Positions 1 to 6,607 of a stretch of DNA of 64,000 bases are shown piece after piece. Location of the stretch: contig NZ_AP027080.1 of NCBI RefSeq assembly GCF_030295405.1, forward strand, positions 2,480,001 to 2,544,000, read 5' to 3'. The notes under the pieces are model-generated. The model did no database searches and had not been told where the DNA came from. It saw only the letters and a list, made by a program, of their open reading frames with translations. Both the position numbers and the translations under genes were made by a program. The stretch is from Mesoterricola silvestris (GTDB lineage: Bacteria; Acidobacteriota; Holophagae; Holophagales; Holophagaceae). Positions within the stretch are counted from its first letter, which is position 1, and the number at the start of each line of letters is the position of its first letter.

Positions 1-1
1 G

Positions 2-1024
2 GGGGTTTTCGAGGGATTGGCTTTCTGGCGCGGGAACTCTGCAGATCCTACGAGGCCAGTTTGGAAGAAGGACATCGCCTACCTTGGCAGCAAGGAAATC
101 GGTGAAATATCGTCAGATGGCAGTTCCCAAATTTCGATTTGTGATCACCTGGGGAGTCCCCGTTATGTTTGGGACGGCATTTCATCTCCAACCCAACAGA
201 AGTTTTTGCCATATGGCGAAGCTCTGGCTGACTCCGCGACTTCCGGGAAGTTTGCCAAGGGGTTCACGAACCACGAGCAGACCGATCCGTCGGGACTTAT
301 CTACATGCAGGCTCGCTTCTACGCCCCGTGGTATGGCAGGTTCCTCAGCCCCGACCCGGCGCGGGACCAGCACTTCGAGGAAACGCAGAGCTGGAATATT
401 TATAGCTATGTTCAGAACAACCCGACGATGAACATCGATCCCAATGGGCAGTGGAGAACTGGAATTCATAACAAAATAATTTCCAAAGCATTCGAGGGCA
501 GGTATAGCTCTGAGCAAATTAAGATCATTCAAAATGCGAGTAGAGATTTCGACCTCGGAAAGGGGGCGATTAGTACGCGTTACCCAAACAGTCAGGATCC
601 CGCAAACTCGCCCTGGCATAGCATGACACCCGGAGGTGGTGACCCTTCCGATGCCAAAGCTAGCCGTGATGCGTTTGTGGAACAGACAATCGATCAAGCA
701 GCACAGCTTCGATTCGCCTCAGAGAATGCAACCGGGGATGAGAAGACGAATCTTGAAAACCAAGCTCTGGAGCTAGTCGGGATTGCGCAACATCCAGTAG
801 CCGACGAGACGAGCCCATCACATGAGGGATTCCAAAAGTGGGCAGGGGTTCAGGATGTGGTTACTGCCGTGAAGGGTGCCGCGCATGTTGGGAAAGAATT
901 GTTCATTTCCAAGAAACGGCTCGAAGAAGCTGCAAAGCGCGTAAAGGCAGTAGATGGTAGGGTCAACAAGAAGGTCGAAGATCTGAGGAAAAAGGAAGAA
1001 GAGAAGCGAAAGCCTGCAAATTGA
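2..1024 (+). CDS. RHS-repeat protein, C-terminal part with toxin-like tip (5' end outside window)
   Basis: The frame is open to the left edge of the window, so this is the tail of a longer RHS/YD-repeat protein; the TTG at 17 is not a believable start. Counting from 17, residues 43-143 carry the RHS core signature (DHLGSPR, GLIYMQARFY, GRFLSPDP, YVQNNP, DPNG). In polymorphic toxins this core encloses and ends the shell, and the sequence after it is the variable toxin. Here about 190 residues follow, with spaced His residues (H151, H201, H259, H269) and a motif HPVADETSPSHEGF. That pattern resembles helical zinc-dependent phospholipase/nuclease folds, but the fold is inferred, not recognised with certainty. 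The end is Lys/Glu-rich. GC is clearly lower than in the backbone genes, which fits a mobile toxin cassette. Confidence 0.8.
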   Translation, partial: GVFEGLAFWRGNSADPTRPVWKKDIAYLGSKEIGEISSDGSSQISICDHLGSPRYVWDGISSPTQQKFLPYGEALADSATSGKFAKGFTNHEQTDPSGLIYMQARFYAPWYGRFLSPDPARDQHFEETQSWNIYSYVQNNPTMNIDPNGQWRTGIHNKIISKAFEGRYSSEQIKIIQNASRDFDLGKGAISTRYPNSQDPANSPWHSMTPGGGDPSDAKASRDAFVEQTIDQAAQLRFASENATGDEKTNLENQALELVGIAQHPVADETSPSHEGFQKWAGVQDVVTAVKGAAHVGKELFISKKRLEEAAKRVKAVDGRVNKKVEDLRKKEEEKRKPAN

Positions 1025-1036
1025 GGGAGGGTGAAT

Positions 1037-1564
1037 ATGCTTATCCGAATTCGTTCATTAATTATTGGGGTGATTACAATGACAGCGAGCGCCCAGAACC
1101 TCGATAAAATCCCTTTACCAGTCGAATATCAGAAGGTTGCCCAATTGAAATCCGACAAGGACCGAATTGCCCTTGCATGGGGAGCAGCAAAGGACGCGAG
1201 ACTCCCTGATTTTGAGAAATTTCGCATTGTTCTTAAGTTAACCCTAGAAATGAATGAAAAGGGACCCTTTATCTGGGAGCAGATGAAGTCTGAACCGAAT
1301 TGGGATTCCACCATGTCTCTCTACGTTCGTGTTTCAGGAATTGCCTCTACTGACTATCCGTTTCTGAAGCCATGGTATGGGAAGCAGCATCACACAGAGC
1401 TTCTGAAGACACTACAAAACATGGGCTACTACAAGGCTGACGGAGTGACACCGGGGAAGCGAAGGTTTTCGGAATCCGACAAGAAAAAAATCTTCGACTA
1501 TGCGACCACCTTGTATTTGAGAAGTGTGCAGCCAGCCCCATCAAGCACTTCTTCCCCCAACTGA
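1037..1564 (+). CDS. Small secreted protein; candidate immunity protein of the RHS toxin
   Basis: I do not recognise a family. The gene begins 12 bp after the RHS stop and is probably cotranscribed with it. ATG 1037 is preferred over the in-frame GTG 1031 because the purine-rich stretch GAGGGAGGG (1023-1031) sits at correct spacing for it. The N-terminus is a good signal peptide (basic start, then a hydrophobic run ending TASAQ), so the mature protein of about 155 residues should be periplasmic or surface-associated. Position immediately after an RHS C-terminus and low GC are typical of immunity genes. An exported immunity protein would fit a toxin that acts in the periplasm. Both points are inference from context. 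Confidence 0.6.
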   Translation: MLIRIRSLIIGVITMTASAQNLDKIPLPVEYQKVAQLKSDKDRIALAWGAAKDARLPDFEKFRIVLKLTLEMNEKGPFIWEQMKSEPNWDSTMSLYVRVSGIASTDYPFLKPWYGKQHHTELLKTLQNMGYYKADGVTPGKRRFSESDKKKIFDYATTLYLRSVQPAPSSTSSPN

Positions 1565-1630
1565 CCTCACCTCCAACCCCAGTAGCAAGCAACAGCAGGC
1601 CCACAGCACTGAAGGAAGGTTCCTGTTCAA

Positions 1631-2884
1631 ATGTCGAAGCTAAAGACTCCAGCCACATTCGAGACGACATTCGGTAGCTATGAAGTCACCGAGCTAATTG
1701 GCGAGGGCGGGGCTGGTCGGGTCTATGGCGGGACCGGACTAGATGGGAGACCCATCGCACTGAAGGTCCTGTCTGAGGAGAGAGCATCCAAGGAGAAGCG
1801 GGGGCGGTTCAAAAACGAGATAGCCTTCCTCGCCCGGAACAATCACCCAAACATCGTCACGGTCCTGGACCACGGGATCGCGACAAGTGGCAGTATCAAG
1901 GGACCGTTCTACGTGATGCCGCGATACAGCAGAAGCCTCCGTCAGTTGATGAAGGACGGGATGAAACCGGGTGACGTTCTTCCTTTGTTTGCTCAGTTTC
2001 TAGACGGCGTTGAGGCAGCGCATCTTCAGAAGGTGGTGCATCGTGACCTCAAGCCGGAGAACATCCTACTGGACGCAGGCGGTAAGACTCCCGCGATTGC
2101 CGATTTCGGGATCGCCAAGTTCAATGAGGACGTCATCGCCACGCTGGTCGAAACCTCACCGGCTCAGAGGCTCGCCAACTTCCAATACGCCGCCCCAGAG
2201 CAGAGAACCCCTGGGAAGGAGGCGGGCGTTGGTTCTGACCTCTATGCCCTGGGGCTGATGCTGAATGAGATGTATACCGGTGCCGTGCCGCATGGAACGG
2301 ACTACAAGACCATAGCCAGTGTCTTCCCTGAGATGGGGTTCCTGGATGAGATCGTCACGAAGATGCTGAAACAACAACCACAAGATAGACCCGGATCCAT
2401 CGCAGAAATCAAGGCTTTAATCCAGCGCTACCAATCTAAAGCTGTATCTCTTCAGCGATTGAGCAAAATCGACAACACAGTAATTCCAGAAGGCAAGGTG
2501 GACGATCCATTAGCATTCGAGCCACCAAAGCTAGTGAACTTTGATTGGGATGGGGAGAATCTAACGCTGATCCTTGATCGCCCGGTTTCCTATGAATGGA
2601 TCGCAGCGGTAAAAGACCTACGGGGCAGTTATTCATCGGTTATGGGGAAGGGTCCAGAAACATTTTTCTTTAAGGGTAATAGGGCAACGGTTGCTGCCCA
2701 GGAATATCAAGTCCAACAAATCATCGATCTGTTCAAACCTTGGCTTCCGATGGCAACTCAACGCCTTAGACAAAAATTGGAAGATGCTAACCAGCGAGCA
2801 GAAGCCGAACGAAAGACAAAGCAGCGGCAAGAGCGAGAAGCTGAAGAACGTCGAGTGAACTTGCTGCGAAATATTCGAATCTGA
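1631..2884 (+). CDS. Soluble Ser/Thr protein kinase
   Basis: This is a Hanks-type kinase of 417 residues that phosphorylates protein Ser/Thr using ATP. Visible motifs are the glycine loop IGEGGAGRVY (23-32), ATP lysine K45, catalytic HRDLKPEN (D139), DFG (D158) and a YAAPEQ segment in the activation region. The kinase domain covers about residues 15-270. A tail of about 150 residues follows, with no membrane segment, a mixed alpha/beta stretch and a charged Arg/Glu-rich coiled coil at the end, so it is predicted cytoplasmic. The tail was not recognised. It follows the RHS and putative immunity genes on the same strand with low GC and may belong to the same acquired island. Confidence 0.85.
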   Translation: MSKLKTPATFETTFGSYEVTELIGEGGAGRVYGGTGLDGRPIALKVLSEERASKEKRGRFKNEIAFLARNNHPNIVTVLDHGIATSGSIKGPFYVMPRYSRSLRQLMKDGMKPGDVLPLFAQFLDGVEAAHLQKVVHRDLKPENILLDAGGKTPAIADFGIAKFNEDVIATLVETSPAQRLANFQYAAPEQRTPGKEAGVGSDLYALGLMLNEMYTGAVPHGTDYKTIASVFPEMGFLDEIVTKMLKQQPQDRPGSIAEIKALIQRYQSKAVSLQRLSKIDNTVIPEGKVDDPLAFEPPKLVNFDWDGENLTLILDRPVSYEWIAAVKDLRGSYSSVMGKGPETFFFKGNRATVAAQEYQVQQIIDLFKPWLPMATQRLRQKLEDANQRAEAERKTKQRQEREAEERRVNLLRNIRI

Positions 2885-3272
2885 ACAGTCTGATGGAAAA
2901 CATTGTGTCCTTTCGGCAGGCGTGCGTTAAAGCGTAGCTTGATGGCGGGTAGGCTCATGGGTCGCTTGAGATCGCCCATTGTCATAGGCCATCAGAAACT
3001 GACCCCCCGGATGGGCGCGCTCCTGTCGTGGCGACCACCCGGCGCGCAGGGACGCGGGGGGGGTGCATTCGATCGGTTCCGGATACGCTGGCCAAACCCA
3101 GGTGGCGCGGTTGGCGTGCATTCGATCGCCCCGGGTGGGGCGCTCGCTTTTCGCGACTGAGGCCAGGGTAGTCGGCCCTGCCGGACCGGGCGAGCTGCCC
3201 CGGGGTCCCCAACGGCGGGCTGGCCTTGGCCGCGGGGGCTGGGATAATGCTTGCACCCCTCCGAGGTACCCC
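2885..3272 (+). other. Intergenic junction between island and backbone
   Basis: There is no convincing gene in this 388-bp gap. It carries a 13-bp direct repeat GTGCATTCGATCG at 3063-3075 and 3116-3128. Base composition rises from the low-GC island to the high-GC backbone across it, so it probably marks one edge of the acquired segment. A GATAAT box at 3243-3248 is a plausible -10 for the following TfoX-like gene. Confidence 0.4.
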
Positions 3273-3605
3273 ATGGCCACCCAGCAGCGCACCGTCGATT
3301 TCATCCTGGACCAGATGGGGGACGCGGGGGCCGTGTCGGCCAAGCGGATGTTCGGGGAGTACGGGGTCTTCCTGGACGGCAAGATGTTCGCCCTGATTTG
3401 CGATGACCGGCTGTTCCTCAAACCCACACCCGCGGGCCGGGAGCTGCTGGGCGCGGTGACGGAGGCGCCGCCCTATCCAGGCGCGAAGCCGTGCCTGCTC
3501 ATCCCGGAGGAGGACTGGGACGACCGGGAGCGTCTGGCGGCCCTGGCCCGGGTCACGGCGGACGGGCTGGAGGCGCCCCGGAAGAAGACCAAGGCCCGTT
3601 CCTAG
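3273..3605 (+). CDS. TfoX N-terminal domain protein
   Basis: This 110-residue protein matches the TfoX N-terminal domain in length and pattern: a MATQQ start, then SAKRMFGEYGVFLDGKMFALI, a typical K-R-MFG-x-YG-x-F core, and a short Lys-rich tail. The family is named after a competence regulator, but single-domain members are common and mostly uncharacterised, so a competence role is not claimed. ATG 3273 is chosen because GAGGT lies 5 nt upstream and the family N-terminus aligns there, although the frame stays open further upstream. A family A repeat follows directly and separates it from the convergent metallo-hydrolase gene. Confidence 0.8.
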   Translation: MATQQRTVDFILDQMGDAGAVSAKRMFGEYGVFLDGKMFALICDDRLFLKPTPAGRELLGAVTEAPPYPGAKPCLLIPEEDWDDRERLAALARVTADGLEAPRKKTKARS

Positions 3606-3667
3606 GCGTGGGTCGGCAAACCCTAGGTGCCTAGAAATCGCGATGAGGGGGCTGTTCCAGGTTGCGC

Positions 3668-3839
3668 GGATCCCCATTCATCCCATGCATCGGCGTTCAT
3701 CCCGGTTTCCGCAGGGCTGGCGCGGAGGTGGGTCGGAGCGCACGTTACTCGACGGCCTTGACCCAAAGGTGGCGACAAAACCCAGCGAAGTTCAAACGGG
3801 GATAAACAGGATCCAGGGGAAAACCAGGATAAAGAACGG
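3668..3839. repeat. Family A intergenic repeat, copy A1
   Basis: This repeat of about 170 bp fills the gap between two convergent genes and ends at the base before the MBL stop codon. Its left part has GGATCC, two TTCATCCC boxes and a TTTCCGCAGGGCTGG box. Its right part has GGGGATAAACAGGATCC, which pairs with the left end. Similarity to the other A copies begins earlier, at about 3623 (CCTAGGTGCCTAG). The copy at 35328-35493 is nearly full length in the opposite orientation, and the one at 31901-31986 is shorter. Confidence 0.75.
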
Positions 3840-4691
3840 TCAGTCGACGTTGACGGTCCGGTAGCCTTCGCCCTCGGGCACGATGCGCACCAGCTTCGGC
3901 AGATGCGCGCCGGCCAGGACCGCCTGGGCCGCCGCCGCCCGGCGGAAGAAGTCCAGGCGCGAAGCCACGGCCCGCTCCCCATCCAGGTCGTACACGATCC
4001 CCGTTTTGGGCCGGGCGAACTGCACGGCCCCGAAGTGGATGAGATCCCCGATGCACCACAGTTCCTTGCCCTCCGAGCGGAACGCGAAGACCATGTGGCC
4101 CGCGGTGTGGCCGGGGGCGGCCAGGGCGGTGACCCCTTCGGCGGGGGTGGCCCCGTCCCCGAGGAGCGTCACATCCTTGCCGTAGGCGGCGAAGATGGCC
4201 TTCACCTTGGGGATGCGGTCCCAAAGGCGCTCGGGCAGGCCCGCCTTCGTCGTCCACTGGTCGTGCTCGGTCCTGGAAACGCAGAGCTTGGCCCGGGGGA
4301 AGGCCCGGGTGCCGTCGGGACGGAGGAGGCCGCCCACATGGTCGAAGTGGAAGTGGGTGATGAGCACCATGTCCACCTGGTCCGGCTTCAGGCCGGCGGC
4401 TGCCAGCTGGGTGAGCAGGTGGCCGGAATCCACGTCCGGGTCCTTGCCCATGCCGGTGTCCACGAGGAGGGTCCGGCCGGGCATGCGCACCAGGAAGGCG
4501 TTCACGGGGGTGCTGGCGGCCTTGCGGCCGCCCAGGAGGCCCACGGCCTCCGCCGGGGGGATGTCCTTGAGGAGGGAGGCCTCCAGGGAGAGCGTGCCGT
4601 CCACCAGGGGTTGAACGGTCATGCGACCAAGGGGCACGGGGGCCTGGGCGTTGAGGATCAGGGTGGCGAGGCAGGGCAGGAGGATTCGCAT
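3840..4691 (-). CDS. Exported MBL-fold metallo-hydrolase
   Basis: This is a metallo-beta-lactamase-fold hydrolase of 283 residues. The zinc motif HFHFDH is at residues 113-118, preceded by LVDTGMGKDPD and followed by PGHTAGHM and IGDLIH, the expected later His and Asp ligands. The N-terminus MRILLPCLATLILNAQA looks like a signal peptide, so the enzyme is probably periplasmic. Overall pattern resembles the lactonase/quorum-quenching-like branch of the superfamily, but the substrate cannot be read from sequence. A -10-like TAGAAT lies only 6 nt upstream of the ATG, which suggests a leaderless message. It is divergent from the FAD oxidoreductase gene. Confidence 0.85.
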   Translation of the reverse strand: MRILLPCLATLILNAQAPVPLGRMTVQPLVDGTLSLEASLLKDIPPAEAVGLLGGRKAASTPVNAFLVRMPGRTLLVDTGMGKDPDVDSGHLLTQLAAAGLKPDQVDMVLITHFHFDHVGGLLRPDGTRAFPRAKLCVSRTEHDQWTTKAGLPERLWDRIPKVKAIFAAYGKDVTLLGDGATPAEGVTALAAPGHTAGHMVFAFRSEGKELWCIGDLIHFGAVQFARPKTGIVYDLDGERAVASRLDFFRRAAAAQAVLAGAHLPKLVRIVPEGEGYRTVNVD

Positions 4692-4697
4692 GACGGG

Positions 4698-4703
4698 ATT
4701 CTA
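4698..4703 (-). promoter_or_regulatory. -10 box of leaderless promoter for MBL-fold gene
   Basis: TAGAAT (minus strand) is 6 nt upstream of the ATG at 4691. A CTGACG hexamer (4721-4726) lies 17 bp further upstream as a possible -35. There is no room for a Shine-Dalgarno site if transcription starts 6-8 nt after the box. Confidence 0.45.
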
Positions 4704-4747
4704 CTCCTGCCCACCATGGGCGTCAGGCCCTGATGTTAGACTTCCGC

Positions 4748-5800
4748 ATGGTCGATTCCTCCCCCACCCGGGCGCCGTCCCCCCTCCTGGAGACCCTGGT
4801 GGTGGGTGCGGGCGTGGCGGGGCTCACCTGCGCGGGGGCCCTGCGTAGCGCCGGGCGCCAGGTGGTGGTCCTGGAGCGGGCCCACGGCATCGGGGGGCGC
4901 TGCGCCACCCGGCGCTTCGACGGGCAGGGGGTGGACTTCGGGCCCCTCTTCGCCCACGGGCACCATCCGGCCTTTCTCAAGGCCCTGCGGGAGGTGGAGG
5001 CGGAACCCCTGCGGGACTGGCCCCGGCGGGTGGAGGGTGGGGGTCCCCCCTGCCAGCCCGGCGCCCTGGAACCCACCGTGCGGCGGGTGGCCTTCGCCGA
5101 GGGCATGAAGGCCTTTCCCCGGCACCTGGCCCGGGGACTGGAGATCCGCCTGGAGACCCGGGTGACGGGCATCCGGGCCGTCCCGGGCGGCTTCGAGGTG
5201 GTGGCCGGCGACGGCCCGCCCCTGCGGTGCCGGGACCTGGTCCTGGCCCTGGCCCTGGAGCAGACCCGCCGGCTCCTGGACACCCTGGAGCCCTTTCCCC
5301 AGGCCGCGGGCCTCCGGGCCCTCCTGGGCCTCTTCGGCAGCGTGCCCTGCCTCACGGTGATGGCGGGCTATGCCCTGGACGCGCCGGTGCCCGCCTGGGA
5401 CGTGCTGTACCCGGAGGCCTCCGACGCGCTGCAGCTGGTGGCCCAGGATTCCACCAAGCGCGCGGCGCCCCGGTTCCGCACCTTCGTGGCCCAGGCCCGG
5501 CCGAAGTGGTCCCGGCAGCACCTGGACGCCCCCACGGAGCAGTGGGGCCGGGAGCTGCTGGACGAGGCCGCCGGGCACCTAGGGCCCTGGGCCGCCACGC
5601 CCCTCTGGACCTACCCCCACCGCTGGCGCTACGCCCGGCTGGGACCCACCAGCGAGCTCGCGGAGCCGCTGCGCATCGAATTCCCGGGGGGCGCCCGCCT
5701 GGGGCTGGCCGGGGATGTGTTTTCGCCGGGAGGGGGCCTCCAGGCCGCCTGGCTTTCCGGGATCCGCCTGGCGGATCGCTTCCTGCAGGAGCCTTCATGA
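4748..5800 (+). CDS. FAD-dependent NAD(P)-binding oxidoreductase, renalase/amine oxidase-like
   Basis: This flavoprotein of about 350 residues has an N-terminal Rossmann dinucleotide motif VVGAGVAGLTCAGALRSAG followed by the FAD ribose-binding Glu in VVLERA and GGRCATRR, a pattern shared by renalase-like amine oxidoreductases. The C-terminal GLAGDVFSPGGGLQAAWLSG is the second FAD-binding block of the family. The substrate is unknown. ATG 4748 is chosen over ATG 4733 because TAGACT (4737-4742) lies 5 nt upstream of 4748, consistent with a leaderless start; the longer form would add five residues. The stop overlaps the ribA start (ATGA), so the two are translationally coupled. Confidence 0.8.
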   Translation: MVDSSPTRAPSPLLETLVVGAGVAGLTCAGALRSAGRQVVVLERAHGIGGRCATRRFDGQGVDFGPLFAHGHHPAFLKALREVEAEPLRDWPRRVEGGGPPCQPGALEPTVRRVAFAEGMKAFPRHLARGLEIRLETRVTGIRAVPGGFEVVAGDGPPLRCRDLVLALALEQTRRLLDTLEPFPQAAGLRALLGLFGSVPCLTVMAGYALDAPVPAWDVLYPEASDALQLVAQDSTKRAAPRFRTFVAQARPKWSRQHLDAPTEQWGRELLDEAAGHLGPWAATPLWTYPHRWRYARLGPTSELAEPLRIEFPGGARLGLAGDVFSPGGGLQAAWLSGIRLADRFLQEPS

Positions 5801-6531
5801 GCATGGATTCCAAGCTGAACGAACTGGTCGAGCGGGACCGGGACCACGAATGCAAGGGCTTCGGACCCGACCAGGTGTGCGTGCGCATCGTGGCCGTGGC
5901 CAAGCTCCCCAGCCGCTTCGGGGATTTCCGCATCGCGGCCTTCTGGAACAACCGCGACCAGAAGGACCACATCGCCATCATCCACGGCGACGTGGTGGGG
6001 GCGGAGGACGTGCCCACGCGCATGCACTCCGAATGCCTCACCGGGGACGTGGTGGGCTCCCTGCGCTGCGATTGCCGGGACCAGCTGGAGACGGCCCTTT
6101 CCCGCATCGGCCAGCTGGAGCGGGGCGTGGTGCTCTACATGCGCCAGGAGGGCCGGGGCATCGGCCTGGCCAACAAGATCCGCGCCTACGCCCTCCAGGA
6201 CCAGGGCCTGGACACCGTGGAGGCCAACCTCGCCCTGGGCTTCCGGGACGACGAGCGGGACTACGCCGTGGCGGCCCACATGCTCCACAGCCTGGGCATC
6301 GGCTCCATCCACCTCATGACCAACAACCCCACCAAGATCGAGCAGCTCACCCGCTACGGCGTGAACGTCAGCCGGCGCCTGCCGCACCTCCTGCCCCCCA
6401 ACGTCCACAACCGCTTCTACCTGGAGACCAAGGCCCGGCGCTCGGGCCACTACATCGATTTCTCCGGCACCCCCCACCTGCAGGAGCAGAGCGACCCCGT
6501 GATCGTGGAGGGCATGCCCGGAGCCGAGTGA
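5797..6531 (+). CDS. ribA: GTP cyclohydrolase II
   Basis: RibA opens the imidazole ring of GTP to start riboflavin synthesis, releasing formate and pyrophosphate. The 244-residue protein shows the zinc-binding and catalytic signatures HSECLTGDVVGSLRCDC, RQEGRGIGLANKIRAYALQD and DTVEANLALGF followed by DERDY. It is a monofunctional RibA, with no DHBP synthase (RibB) domain attached. The ATG at 5797 overlaps the stop of the upstream flavoenzyme gene by four bases; an in-frame ATG at 5803 is an alternative. Coupling of a flavin-precursor enzyme to an FAD-dependent enzyme is a sensible pairing but may be chance. Confidence 0.93.
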   Translation: MSMDSKLNELVERDRDHECKGFGPDQVCVRIVAVAKLPSRFGDFRIAAFWNNRDQKDHIAIIHGDVVGAEDVPTRMHSECLTGDVVGSLRCDCRDQLETALSRIGQLERGVVLYMRQEGRGIGLANKIRAYALQDQGLDTVEANLALGFRDDERDYAVAAHMLHSLGIGSIHLMTNNPTKIEQLTRYGVNVSRRLPHLLPPNVHNRFYLETKARRSGHYIDFSGTPHLQEQSDPVIVEGMPGAE

Positions 6532-6607
6532 CCGGCAATGATTCATTGAACCTGTCACCAAATCCCCCCAGGTGGAGTCCAAGGACACATATCTGGAAGG
6601 GGATCCC

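Noticed and set aside
2885-3060. Possible insertion-sequence remnant (CCCATTGTCATAGGCCATCAG-like stretch)
   Set aside because: It looks vaguely like an IS end, but there is no inverted repeat, target duplication or transposase fragment that I can support.
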